Assembly (NCBI RefSeq): GCF_019602855.1
Contig: NZ_CP080769.1
Span: 434,001-498,000, forward strand
DNA length: 64,000 nucleotides
From: Cupriavidus pinatubonensis
GTDB taxonomy: Bacteria > Pseudomonadota > Gammaproteobacteria > Burkholderiales > Burkholderiaceae
Direction: 5' to 3'
The notes under the pieces were generated by a model that ran no database searches, was not told where the DNA came from, and saw only the letters and a program-made list of their open reading frames with translations. The position numbers and the translations under genes are program-made. Shown here piece by piece: positions 18,006 to 26,345 of the stretch. Positions within the stretch are counted from its first letter, which is position 1; each line of letters begins with the position of its first letter.

Positions 18006-18074
18006 TTCTGGTGGCAGGCCTTTCGTATCCGGGTTTCCCCGTAAAAACCTAACGTTTCGGCCGAACAAATAAGA

Positions 18075-18090
18075 TATAGAATGCATTATC
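18075..18090. promoter_or_regulatory. Operator-like half-palindrome, copy 3
   Basis: TATAGAATGCATTATC repeats the 18-bp palindrome with the right arm altered (AGAATGCATTAT against AGAATGCATTCT). It lies 22 bases before the ATG of the CoA-transferase gene at 18112, so each of the two divergent units has its own copy. The two centres are 87 bases apart. Confidence 0.6.
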
Positions 18091-18111
18091 TTCAACCGCA
18101 AGGACAACATC

Positions 18112-19350
18112 ATGGCTCAACTCCCCTTGGCCGGTCGGCGCGTAATCGAACTGGGCACGATGCTCGCAGCCCCCTTCGCCGCCCATATCCTTTCTCAGCT
18201 GGGAGCCGAAGTAATCAAAGTGGAGCCTCCTGCCGGCGACCCCACACGCAGCCTGGTGCGAGGCGGCCCCAGCGGGACCTTCATTGCCTACAGTCATGGC
18301 AAGAAGAGTGTCTGCATTGACCTGTCACGTCCCGAAGGTCGCGGGGCATTCTTCAAACTCCTCGAGACCGCCGACGCCTTGGTCCACAACCTGGCGCCAA
18401 AGGCAGCGCGCAAGCTTGGCGTTACTCGCCGCGACTGTGCTGAGGTAAATCCCTCGCTCATCTACTGCCACATTCGTGGCTACGCCGCGGGCCCTCAAGA
18501 GGACGACTTGGCATCCAACCCAGTCGCGGAGGCCTCCACTGGCGTGATGGAAGCCAATCGGGTTAACGGTCGCCCCAGCCGCCTGGGGCCGTCATACCAC
18601 GACCAGTTCGCAGGCGCATATGCAGTCATCGGCATTCTGGCTTCCATGCTCGGCGAACAACAGAATCAGGGAAGCAGCGACGACGCGAAGCATGTCGAGG
18701 TCGGTCTGTATGAAACAGGCCTCCATGTCGCGTCACGCGACCTAACTGGCGTTCAACTGAAGACCCATTTGTTTGGTCGCCCCGAACGCGAACCGCACGG
18801 TGAATTCAGCATGCCCGGATACGGCGCCTATGCCACCGCAGACGAGCGATGGATGTATCTGTTGATGCTGAGCGACACGCATTGGCGCAAATTCTGTGAA
18901 GCACTAGAGCTACCTGCGGCCACTGATCCAGCGTTGGCCACCCTCCGACAACGCAAGAAGGTGCGTGAGGACGTGGAAGCTCTTGTCAGGACGGCGATGG
19001 CTGCTCACACCTTCGAGGACGCCGCCGCACGACTCAAAGCTGCCGGAGTTGGATTCACGGAGGTCCTGCCAATCGAGCGCGTGCTCGATGCCGAACAGGC
19101 GCACCAACCTGGCAAGCTTCGTGAGGTTTCCTTCCGCGGTCTTGACTTCGATATTCCCGAGTTTCCGCGCTTGGGGACCGCTCCAGCTAGCTCCACGCTC
19201 CCTCCGCCAGAACTGGGCGAACACACAATTGAGCTCCTGCGAGCAGCGGGCCTCAACGCAACCGAATGCGAGCGTTTGGTGGCCACAGGTGCGGTCACAG
19301 CCGTACAGCCGGACGCATGCGCTTGGGCACCGGTTCGCGAGCGAGCCTGA
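18112..19350 (+). CDS. Family III CoA-transferase (CaiB/BaiF)
   Basis: A 412-residue protein. LAGRRVIELGTMLAAPFAAHILSQLGAEVIKVE is the family N-terminus, YSHGKKSVCIDLSRPEGR the CoA-binding region, and YHDQFAGAYAVIGILASML holds the catalytic Asp (residue 164). MPGYGAYATADERWMYL opens the C-terminal domain. It is divergent from the ABC/hydratase unit and shares its control region. It is the third CoA-transferase of the cluster and seems complete on its own, unlike the tandem pair at 4949-7323, so the pathway may activate two different acids. Confidence 0.9.
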   Translation: MAQLPLAGRRVIELGTMLAAPFAAHILSQLGAEVIKVEPPAGDPTRSLVRGGPSGTFIAYSHGKKSVCIDLSRPEGRGAFFKLLETADALVHNLAPKAARKLGVTRRDCAEVNPSLIYCHIRGYAAGPQEDDLASNPVAEASTGVMEANRVNGRPSRLGPSYHDQFAGAYAVIGILASMLGEQQNQGSSDDAKHVEVGLYETGLHVASRDLTGVQLKTHLFGRPEREPHGEFSMPGYGAYATADERWMYLLMLSDTHWRKFCEALELPAATDPALATLRQRKKVREDVEALVRTAMAAHTFEDAAARLKAAGVGFTEVLPIERVLDAEQAHQPGKLREVSFRGLDFDIPEFPRLGTAPASSTLPPPELGEHTIELLRAAGLNATECERLVATGAVTAVQPDACAWAPVRERA

Positions 19351-19421
19351 TTTGTGCGGCCCAAAGCTAGCCGCAATTTTTGGCCGGATCTAGCCAAGAA
19401 CGCTCATTTCCATTCTTAAAG

Positions 19422-19458
19422 CACTCGTCCACGCCGCGCATTGCGGCGAGGACGAGTG
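19422..19458. terminator. Long hairpin between CoA-transferase and porin genes
   Basis: CACTCGTCC-A-CGCCGC pairs with GCGGCG-A-GGACGAGTG around a 5-base loop: two perfect stems of 6 and 9 bp with one A-A mismatch. No T-run follows, so it may be a weak terminator, an mRNA-stabilising element or a processing site that separates the two genes. Confidence 0.45.
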
Positions 19459-19522
19459 ACGCTTTACACAGGGGTTTCACCAGAGCAGTACTAACCACGC
19501 ATCAGAAGAGGAGGAGGAGACA

Positions 19523-20695
19523 ATGAAGAAGACAGCAGCGGCGTTTGCCGCGTTTGGTGCAATGAGCGGTATGGCACAAGCGCAGTCGAACGTAACACTG
19601 TACGGCGTGCTCGACATGCCAATTGAGTTCGTCGCAAACCAAGCGGCAGGCGCCCCGACCGTGAATCAAACGACCGGCGCAGTGACACGACAGTCGGGCG
19701 GGAACCGTGTAGCGTTACAGGGTAGCGGCGGGCTCTCCGGTCCGCGCTGGGGTATGCGCGGGGTCGAAGATCTCGGCGGCGGGCTGAAAGCACTGTTCGT
19801 TCTCGAGAGCGGCTTTGGCGTCGACACCGGAACATCGCAGCAGGGTGGCCGCCTTTTCGGGCGCCAGGCATTAGTCGGGTTGAGCAATGGTCAGTATGGG
19901 ACGCTCACGTTTGGCCGACAGTACACGACCATGTTCGATGCGTTCACGAACTTCATGCCGATGTACTTTGCGCCGCTATATGAACCACTGGCGGCGCTCG
20001 CGGGCGTGAATTTCCGCGAAGACAATATGATCAAGTACGTTGGTGTTTTCGGCGGACTCACTGCCGAGGCCCATTACAGCTTTGGGGCGGGAACCGGAAC
20101 GCTGGGCGTCGTGCCCCTCGCTGGAAGCGGCGCCGGTGAGGTGCCCGGAAACTTCCGAGACAACAGCGCGTATGGCGCCACCGTCAGCTATCTCAGTGGC
20201 CGCTTCGGCGTGGTCGCTGGCTACGATCAGTGGAATCCGGCCGTAACTACCGGAAACTCGGCGTCGCTCAAGAAGGCCAGCGTGGCGGCGAGCTATGCAA
20301 TGGGTCCAGTCAAGCTGGTGGCCGGTTACCGATGGGGCAGCAACAAGGACGCCGCGGGAAATACACTCCTGCGCGACGATTTCTACTGGGTTGGCGCGAA
20401 CTACCAGGCAACCAGTGCACTGGCCTTGAGCCTGGGGTACTACTGGGACAATCAAAAAACGATGCGGGTCGTTCCCGGCTCTGCAGCATTCGATCCGGCA
20501 AACCCCTGGCAGGTCAGTTTCTTGGCCGACTACACTCTGTCAAAGCGCACAGATGTTTACCTGTCCATGGCGTACGTCAAAAATTCGGGCTTGAACTTCG
20601 ATACCACGGCGACGGGGTTCCCTAACGCGTATTACCTCGAACAGGGCCACTCCAATCAAGTCGGGGTAGCAATGGGCATCCGGCATAAGTTCTAA
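19523..20695 (+). CDS. Gram-negative trimeric porin (Burkholderiales OmpC-like)
   Basis: A 390-residue outer membrane porin. The signal peptide is MKKTAAAFAAFGAMSGMAQA, and the mature protein starts QSNVTLYGVLDMPIEF, the classical Burkholderiales porin N-terminus. GLSGPRWGMRGVEDLGGGLKALFVLESGFG and LFGRQALVGLSNGQYGTLTFGRQYT are family motifs, and the C-terminal Phe (GVAMGIRHKF) is the outer membrane insertion signal. GGAGGAGGAGACA precedes the ATG. Located at the end of the catabolic cluster, it probably lets the substrate cross the outer membrane. It looks intact, unlike the porin fragment at 22062. Confidence 0.93.
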   Translation: MKKTAAAFAAFGAMSGMAQAQSNVTLYGVLDMPIEFVANQAAGAPTVNQTTGAVTRQSGGNRVALQGSGGLSGPRWGMRGVEDLGGGLKALFVLESGFGVDTGTSQQGGRLFGRQALVGLSNGQYGTLTFGRQYTTMFDAFTNFMPMYFAPLYEPLAALAGVNFREDNMIKYVGVFGGLTAEAHYSFGAGTGTLGVVPLAGSGAGEVPGNFRDNSAYGATVSYLSGRFGVVAGYDQWNPAVTTGNSASLKKASVAASYAMGPVKLVAGYRWGSNKDAAGNTLLRDDFYWVGANYQATSALALSLGYYWDNQKTMRVVPGSAAFDPANPWQVSFLADYTLSKRTDVYLSMAYVKNSGLNFDTTATGFPNAYYLEQGHSNQVGVAMGIRHKF

Positions 20696-20742
20696 CATCG
20701 TGCCGAGCAATCCCTTCGTCAACGGATGGAGGGTTTGTGTAC

Positions 20743-20770
20743 AATAGTGCACATTATACGGTGCACTATT
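20743..20770. promoter_or_regulatory. Inverted repeat AATAGTGCAC-N8-GTGCACTATT
   Basis: A perfect 10-bp inverted repeat with an 8-base spacer, in which each arm ends in the palindrome GTGCAC. It stands between the porin stop and the GntR gene, 149 bases before the regulator's ATG. It could be the autoregulatory operator of that gene. It differs from AGAATGCATTCT apart from a central TGCA. Confidence 0.55.
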
Positions 20771-20918
20771 GACCGGCTCGGAAGGACCCTTTTAGAATCG
20801 GCTCAGGATCGTTGCCCGTTGTTCCAAGCGCGCGCGACCAGGAAAGCGGTGCGCTCGCACGAGCGCTCGGTCGCTTTTGGCAGACCAACGTAGCCCTTCT
20901 CCGGGCAAAACACACCAA

Positions 20919-21551
20919 ATGGACTACCGCACAAAGGAAGAACAGGTCGCAGACTATCTGCGCGAACGAATTATTTCCGGGGTCATTCCCCGAGGTTCTC
21001 GACTGAAGCAAGCCGAGATTGCTGAGGAACTACGCCTGAGCATCACACCCGTCCGTGAGGCGCTGAAGCTGCTCGAGGCAGAAGGCTATGTGAACGGCGA
21101 TTCATACCGCGGCGCGCGCGTGGTGCCGTTTGATGCTGCTGCATCGGCAGAAGTCCTAAACTTGCGCCTGCTACTGGAAACGCAACTCGCGCGTGGAACA
21201 GCAGAAAAAATCACTTCAGCGCAAATCGCTGAGCTCCGTGACCTGGCGGCCGAATTTGAATCCGCATTCGGAAATGGTGATCGTGCTGCTGCCCGCTGGG
21301 TCAACTTTCGCTTTCATCGCCAAATGTACGATATTGCGCAGATGCCGCAAACGCTGCAGTTCGTACAAATCCTGTGGGCACGCTACCCATTCGATCTAAT
21401 CAATGCTGTCGAGGGGCGGGGCAAAGACGCGGTGCATGAGCACGAAGAAATTTTGCTAGCCCTCGCAGCAAACGATCCACTAGCAACCATGCTGGCCATG
21501 CGTAAGCACATTGAGTCTGGCTGGGACATTCTCAAGGCCAAGAGCGCGTAA
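20919..21551 (+). CDS. GntR-family regulator, FCD subgroup
   Basis: A 210-residue regulator. The N-terminal winged helix reads VADYLRERIISGVIPRGSRLKQAEIAEELRLSITPVREALKLLEAEGYV, the GntR pattern. The C-terminal FCD domain shows LLLETQLARGTAEK, NFRFHRQMYDIAQMPQ and HEHEEILLALAANDP, with metal-binding His residues. Such proteins bind palindromes as dimers and respond to small carboxylic acids. As the only regulator of region 2, it is the best candidate to bind the AGAATGCATTCT sites. ATG at 20919 is preferred to an upstream TTG because the homologous part starts there. Confidence 0.88.
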   Translation: MDYRTKEEQVADYLRERIISGVIPRGSRLKQAEIAEELRLSITPVREALKLLEAEGYVNGDSYRGARVVPFDAAASAEVLNLRLLLETQLARGTAEKITSAQIAELRDLAAEFESAFGNGDRAAARWVNFRFHRQMYDIAQMPQTLQFVQILWARYPFDLINAVEGRGKDAVHEHEEILLALAANDPLATMLAMRKHIESGWDILKAKSA

Positions 21552-21562
21552 GACCACCTTCA

Positions 21563-21916
21563 TCATACCTGCGGATTATTCGAAGACTCATAGACGACTA
21601 ACGAACAATTGCTCAGCGCGCGGTGCAAGATCGGCGTACTTGACGCGCCCTCATACCATTGCAAATCGAGCGTCATTGGAAGCATAGCCTGAAGCGTCAA
21701 CGACATGATGTCATTGTGGAAAAGACACGCAGCCATGCAGGGCTTGTCGATTGCCTCGCACAAAGCAACGGCTACATCAAGATCGCTCCTAGCGTGAGCG
21801 TTGCCCCGTACCCTGCTCCCAAATAGCCACACCTTGCCAATGAATGGGTACTTTGCAGCCCATTCAGCGACGATTCCTCCTAGCTGCTGTGTGGTCAATT
21901 GGCTCGGTACTATCAT
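21563..21916 (-). CDS. Nucleotidyltransferase-domain protein (MNT type)
   Basis: A 117-residue protein with the minimal nucleotidyltransferase motif KVWLFGSRVRGNAHARSDLDVAVAL: the GSRxxG loop followed by the two metal-binding Asp residues. Such domains often form the antitoxin half of HEPN-MNT toxin-antitoxin pairs, but no HEPN gene is adjacent. It is convergent with the GntR gene, 11 bases from its stop. It may be a stand-alone or orphaned member. Confidence 0.75.
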   Translation of the reverse strand: MIVPSQLTTQQLGGIVAEWAAKYPFIGKVWLFGSRVRGNAHARSDLDVAVALCEAIDKPCMAACLFHNDIMSLTLQAMLPMTLDLQWYEGASSTPILHRALSNCSLVVYESSNNPQV

Positions 21917-22005
21917 AGCGGACCAATCGTATCAGCACCTTCGATTCATCCACAAGCCAAATCCTCTGACACGGCGGAGTGGGTGCAAGAGTCGGTAATA
22001 TGAAA

Positions 22006-22023
22006 TGGCGCCGTCCGGCGCCA
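22006..22023. terminator. Rho-independent terminator-like hairpin
   Basis: TGGCGCC (22006-22012) pairs with GGCGCCA (22017-22023) around a 4-base loop. On the plus strand ATTTTTATGCTTTTT follows. On the minus strand it lies just beyond the stop of the porin fragment, so it is probably the old terminator of that porin gene. Confidence 0.7.
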
Positions 22024-22061
22024 ATTTTTATGCTTTTTCCCCAAGGCGGGGCATCGTACGT

Positions 22062-22625
22062 TTAGAAGGCATGCCGGATGCCAACTGCTCCGCCAAGCTG
22101 GTTGCTGCCCGGTGGCGTGTTGCCAAAGCCCGCTGCGCCGTTGCCCAAGCCCATATTCGAGTTTTCCCGTTTCATCGCGTACCCCACGCTCAGGTAGGCA
22201 TCCGTGCGTTTGGAGAACGCGTACTTGCCCATGACGACGAACAGCCACGGATCACCGCCTGTGTTGCGGAAATCCTGGTAGTACGCCGCCGCGCTGAGCG
22301 TCAATGCGCGCGCCGCCTGCCAGATCGCCCCGGTCCACCATAAATTCGAACCCTGATTTGCTGCGCCGGGTAACGCTCCGGGTAGCACCGCCCCGTCATA
22401 GGCCTTTGCCCAGCGATACCCCGCAAACAGCTTAACGGCGGAAATCTCATAGGCGGCTGTCAGAACGGTACGCCGTGTCTTCGCGTCGGGGTTGGTCGTC
22501 ACCGTGCCCATGTTGATCTCGTCGTAGGCCGAGCCGACATTGAACGGGCCGCTGCTGTAGCTGTTGCAGGAAGCCGTTAAAAAGCCTGGGATGTCGCCCT
22601 GCATCGGCGTATCGTAGTTGGAGCA
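22062..22625 (-). pseudogene. 3' fragment of a porin gene
   Basis: The frame encodes the C-terminal half of a Burkholderiales porin: VLTAAYEISAVKLFAGYRWAKAYDG, ALTLSAAAYYQDFRNTGGDPWLFVVMGKYAFSKRTDAYLSVGYA, and the terminal GSNQLGGAVGIRHAF ending in Phe. The signal peptide and the first strands are missing: upstream of about 22625 the sequence becomes a lysR fragment on the opposite strand. The upstream limit is approximate. The frame runs on to 22724, but those residues do not look like porin. It is a truncated remnant, not a working gene. Confidence 0.8.
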
Positions 22626-22648
22626 AAGAGACGGAGAACCGACATGCG

Positions 22649-23039
22649 ATGCACAATCGTTCTCGAGTTCGACGTGCCGAGCTGGATGGTCTGGCCGACG
22701 TGGGCCTGTTCTGGGCCGAAACACCGCACGCAGGCGTCGTGACCGCCCCGTATCGATCGGAACGCCTAGTCATGGTCGTTCCGGCGGGGCATGCCCTGGC
22801 AGACAAGCCAGGCGTGTACTTCGCAGAAACCTTGGACTTTGCCTACGTGGCCTTTCATGAATGCAGCATGATTCATCGACTGTCGGTTCAAACGGCGGAA
22901 TCGCTCCAGCGGACCATTCAGACTCGACTCCAGGTTACCCAGTTTTGATGCCATGCCGACCATGGTGTCGGCCGGCGTGGGGATCGGCATCATGACCGAC
23001 TTCACTGTCGCGGCGAAACACAACCAGGGGGAGCTCTGA
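22649..23039 (+). pseudogene. Broken lysR-family gene, effector-domain fragment
   Basis: The frame reads LADVGLFWAETPHAGVV, YRSERLVMVVPAGHALADKPGV and YVAFHECSMIHRL, the effector-binding domain of a LysR regulator. It stops at a TGA after LQVTQF (about 22948). In the next frame the protein continues DAMPTMVSAGVGIGIMTDF to a TGA at 23037-23039, so one extra T in the TTTT run near 22943 has broken it. The DNA-binding half is absent, because the 5' end is joined to the porin fragment. Both the truncation and the frameshift show decay. Confidence 0.78.
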
Positions 23040-23383
23040 ATCGACTATCCGCACGATCTTTGCAAAGTGTGGGACGAATCGCTAGCCGACAAGCATAACC
23101 GATGCGCAAGCGCGTCCATCTTGAGGCTTACGCAGCCGGGAAGACACCCAAGTCAAGTACCGATGCCAAGCGCACGGCATAACAACGCTCCTCCCCTATG
23201 CCATCGAACCAGACAGCCCTGCTCGGGGGCAGTCTTGGTCGCGACGAATTAAAGGAAATGCGAGGGGGAAAGGGTTTACCCTTCATAGCGCCCGTTTCGC
23301 CTAGCTTTGGTATGATAGGTCGACCATCGGATAGGTAGACCACATCAGGTCCGATCGGCTGTTAACCAAGGGAGCGAGACAGA
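23040..23383. other. Gap before the dctA-like pseudogene
   Basis: No convincing gene was seen in the first 260 bases. The last 75 bases hold the GGTATGATA and related repeats listed separately. A 61-codon plus-strand frame at 23067-23252 has no recognisable family and is not called. Confidence 0.4.
23309..23342 (+). promoter_or_regulatory. NanR-like operator repeats before dctA
   Basis: GGTATGATA (23309-23317) is followed at once by GGTCGACCA, and after a few bases by GGTAGACCA. GATAGGTCGACCA (23314-23326) and GATAGGTAGACCA (23330-23342) form a direct repeat with a 16-bp period. The array ends about 40 bases before the ATG at 23384. Similar GGTnTnAT units occur near 36743, 37641, 60373 and 60544. 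Confidence 0.55.
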
Positions 23384-24695
23384 ATGCCTGATACCGTTCA
23401 AGGGACGGGCGCCACCATCACTCCGCGCCGCTCCCGAGTCTTGCATTTCATGATTCGAAATCTGTATGTCCAGGTCGTGATGGCAATGCTGATCGGCATC
23501 GCGTTGGGACACTTCTATCCTCAGATTGCGGCGCAAATGAAGCCGTTCGGTGACAGCTTCATCAAACTGATCAAGATGACAATCGGCATGGTCATCTTCT
23601 TTACGTTCGGCTCCGGCATCGCGGGCATGCAGACCTTCGGCAAAGTCGGACGAGTCGGTGGTGTCGCGCTGCTCTACTTCGAGATTGTCTCAACGGTCGC
23701 GCTGCTGATTGGGCTGGTTGTGGCCAACGTTATTCAGCCAGGCGCAAGTTTCAACGTCGATCCCACGAAACTGGATGCCAGCCAAATCAAGCAATACGTC
23801 ACGGCGGCTCAGGGACATGGACTCGCCGATTTCTTCCTCGACATCATCCCCAAGACCCTGATTGGGGCCTTTACCAGCGACGGCATCCTTCCGGTCGTTT
23901 TCGTATCGATCCTGATGGGCTTGGTCCTTGGAAAGATGGAGGACAAAGGCCGGCCCATCCGTGAACTCGTCGACGCATGCGCCGAATGGATCTTCGGGCT
24001 CATCAACATGATCATGCGGTTTGCGCCAATCGGGCGCCTTCGGCGCGACGGCATTCACCGTCGGCAAGTTCGGCATCGCCTCGCTGCAATCGTTGCTCGT
24101 CCTGATCGCGAGCTTTTACCTCACAGCAGCCATCTTTGTTTTTCTTGTCCTCGGCGCAATCGGCTACTGGTATGGGTTCAGCATCCTAGCGGTACTTCGG
24201 CATTTCAGGAGCGAGTTTGTGCTAGTGCTAGCGACGTCGGATGCGGCATTGCCCGCGCTCATGCGAAAGCTCGAAGGCGTCGGCTGCAAGTCTGGAACCG
24301 TTGGCCTCGTGATGCCAGCCGGCTATGTTTTCAACTCCGACGGCACCAACATCTACATCACCTTGGCACTCCTCTTCATCGCACAGGCGATGCATGTCGA
24401 ACTGACTATCTGGCATCAGTTGATGATCCTTGGGGTGGCAACGCTGACCACCAAAGGCGCCGCCGGCGTACCGGAAGCGGGCTTTGTTTCTCTGGTAGCA
24501 ACGCTGGCGCTGGTTCCCGAAGTCCCCCTGGTCGGGGTGACGATGCTGCTTGGCATCGACCGGATCATTAGCGAAGGTCGTGCGCTGGTGAACGCTATTG
24601 GCAACGTCGTGGCGACCCTGGTCATTGCCCGTCGCGAAGGAGAAGTGGCGGCAACGAAACTGACGCTCGCCATGCGCAGCGTGACCGTCGACTGA
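23384..24695 (+). pseudogene. dctA: C4-dicarboxylate:cation symporter dctA, frameshifted
   Basis: Residues 1-217 read as DctA (NLYVQVVMAMLIGIALGHFYP, IKMTIGMVIFFTFGSGIAGM, INMIMRFAPIG). At 24032-24034 a GGG stands where the family sequence needs GG, and the frame is lost. The remainder continues in the next frame as GAFGATAFTVGKFGIASL through NSDGTNIYITLALLFIAQ, KGAAGVPEAGF and IDRIISEGRALVNAIGNVVATLVIARREGE to 24695. The substrate loop usually reading GTSSSESALP is shortened to ATSDAALP, losing Ser and Glu, and NLDGTNIY has become NSDGTNIY. Frameshift and loop loss together argue for a true pseudogene. It would have imported succinate, fumarate, malate or a similar acid. Confidence 0.85.
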
Positions 24696-24830
24696 ACGTG
24701 ATCTTAGATTGCAATCCCAATCAGTTGACGCTGGCGCCAATCCCGTGCGCGGGAGATGGATCATGCCTCTGACCACAGTTGCAGCTCACAATTGAAGGCA
24801 GAGGCCAGCAAAAGCAAGTAGGTAAATTCC

Positions 24831-25580
24831 ATGAAGAACCGCTTGGTCGTTGGTAACTGGAAAATGAACGGCAGCCTTGAGCTCATCAACACGATGTTGC
24901 CGGAGATGACGTCGCAGCGTGCCCAATGTACCGCAGCCGTTTGTGTCCCCTCGGTGTATTTGGCGCGCGCCGCCCAAGTCCTCGCCGATAGCGAATTGCT
25001 TGTGGGTGCCCAAGATGTATCCCTGGCCCAGCGGGGAGCCTATACCGGCGAAGTGTCCGCATCGATGTTGAGCGAATTGGATTGCAGGTTCGCCATAGTG
25101 GGTCACTCAGAGCGCCGCACTCGCCATGGCGAAACGGACGAGGTGATCGCCGAAAAAGCACTGCGGTGTTTGGAGGCTGGTATCCGCCCCATCATCTGTG
25201 TTGGCGAATCGCAGCAACAACGCGATATCGGTCGTACGGCTCAGGTAATTGGCCAACAACTCGACATCGTGCTGGATCGACTTGCCGCCGAAGCGGCCAT
25301 ATCGCTCGAGAGGATCGTCGTTGCTTACGAACCCGTCTGGGCCATCGGCAACGGACGCGCCGCCTCCGTTGAGCAAGCACAGGACGCCCACGCATATCTA
25401 AGGCAACGCCTTGGCGCCAAGGCTGCGTCGTTGCGCGATTCGGTACCCATCCTCTATGGCGGCAGCGTAACGAAAGCCAATGCGGCCGACCTGTTTGCCG
25501 CCCCTGACATCGATGGTGGGCTCGTCGGCGGCGCGTCATTGAGCGTGTCGGAATTCCTTGCAATCTTGCATGCGGCTTGA
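24831..25580 (+). CDS. tpiA: Triosephosphate isomerase
   Basis: A 249-residue TIM barrel with every catalytic element: GNWKMNG (Lys), VGHSERR (His) and AYEPVWAIGNG (Glu), and the phosphate loop YGGSVTKANAADLF and DGGLVGGASL. It interconverts dihydroxyacetone phosphate and glyceraldehyde 3-phosphate in the cytoplasm. It is not accompanied by gap and pgk as in most chromosomal operons. It is followed 69 bases later by gpmA. Together with gapN, eno and pyk in this region it forms a separate glycolytic set. Dihydroxyacetone phosphate is the expected product of the otn genes nearby. Confidence 0.95.
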   Translation: MKNRLVVGNWKMNGSLELINTMLPEMTSQRAQCTAAVCVPSVYLARAAQVLADSELLVGAQDVSLAQRGAYTGEVSASMLSELDCRFAIVGHSERRTRHGETDEVIAEKALRCLEAGIRPIICVGESQQQRDIGRTAQVIGQQLDIVLDRLAAEAAISLERIVVAYEPVWAIGNGRAASVEQAQDAHAYLRQRLGAKAASLRDSVPILYGGSVTKANAADLFAAPDIDGGLVGGASLSVSEFLAILHAA

Positions 25581-25649
25581 CCGTCAAGCGTCTTTCTCAT
25601 GCGCGGTCCGTCTGCGCCGCGCCCCCTTCCCCTTTCTGGAGTTCCTGTT

Positions 25650-26345
25650 ATGCCAGCCCTTGTCCTTGTTCGCCATGGCGAATCCTCCTGGAATCTGGAG
25701 AACCGATTCACAGGGTGGGCCGATGTCGATCTCACCGCCAATGGCATCGAGGAAGCCCGACAAGCCGGCCGTCTGCTGAAGAAACGCGGGTTCGAATTCG
25801 ATGTTGCCTACACCTCGGTACTCAAACGAGCGGTCCGAACGCTCTGGCACATTCAGGATGAAATGGACCGCATGTGGGTACCCGTCAAGAACAACTGGCG
25901 CCTGAATGAACGGCACTATGGCGCCCTGCAAGGGCTGAACAAGGCAGAGATGGCGACACAGTTTGGGGATGCACAGGTCTTGCAATGGCGGCGCAGCTAC
26001 GACGTGCGCCCCCCCGCGCTGGAGTCCGGTGATCCCCGGCACGCCAAGGCTGACCCCCAGTATGCTGCGCTGGACAAGGCGCTCGTTCCCTCCACGGAAT
26101 GCCTGAAGGACACGATGGAACGGGTCCTTCCTTACTGGGATTCCGACATCGCCCCTGACCTGCTGAGTGGAAAAGACGTTCTCATTGTGGCTCACGGCAA
26201 CAGTATCCGTGCCTTGGTGAAGCACCTCGATGGCATCTCGGACGAGGACATCGTTGCGCTAAACATTCCGAACGGCGTTCCGCTCGTTTATCGTCTCGAC
26301 AGCATGCTGAAACCTGTTGAGTCCAGCTTCCTCACGGCGGATTAA
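25650..26345 (+). CDS. gpmA: 2,3-bisphosphoglycerate-dependent phosphoglycerate mutase
   Basis: A 231-residue histidine phosphatase-fold mutase. LVLVRHGESSWNLENRFTGWADVDLT holds the phosphorylated His, LNERHYGALQGLNKAEMA the catalytic Glu region, and DVLIVAHGNSIRALVKHLDGIS the second His. It converts 3-phosphoglycerate to 2-phosphoglycerate. The start at 25650 follows GGAG by 8 bases. It lies in tandem with tpiA and supplies the step between GapN (or an acid-sugar route releasing 3-phosphoglycerate) and enolase. Confidence 0.95.
   Translation: MPALVLVRHGESSWNLENRFTGWADVDLTANGIEEARQAGRLLKKRGFEFDVAYTSVLKRAVRTLWHIQDEMDRMWVPVKNNWRLNERHYGALQGLNKAEMATQFGDAQVLQWRRSYDVRPPALESGDPRHAKADPQYAALDKALVPSTECLKDTMERVLPYWDSDIAPDLLSGKDVLIVAHGNSIRALVKHLDGISDEDIVALNIPNGVPLVYRLDSMLKPVESSFLTAD

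Noticed and set aside
22649..22948. A short intact LysR-related protein
   Set aside because: It has only part of the effector domain, no DNA-binding half, and the family sequence continues in another frame, so it is a pseudogene.
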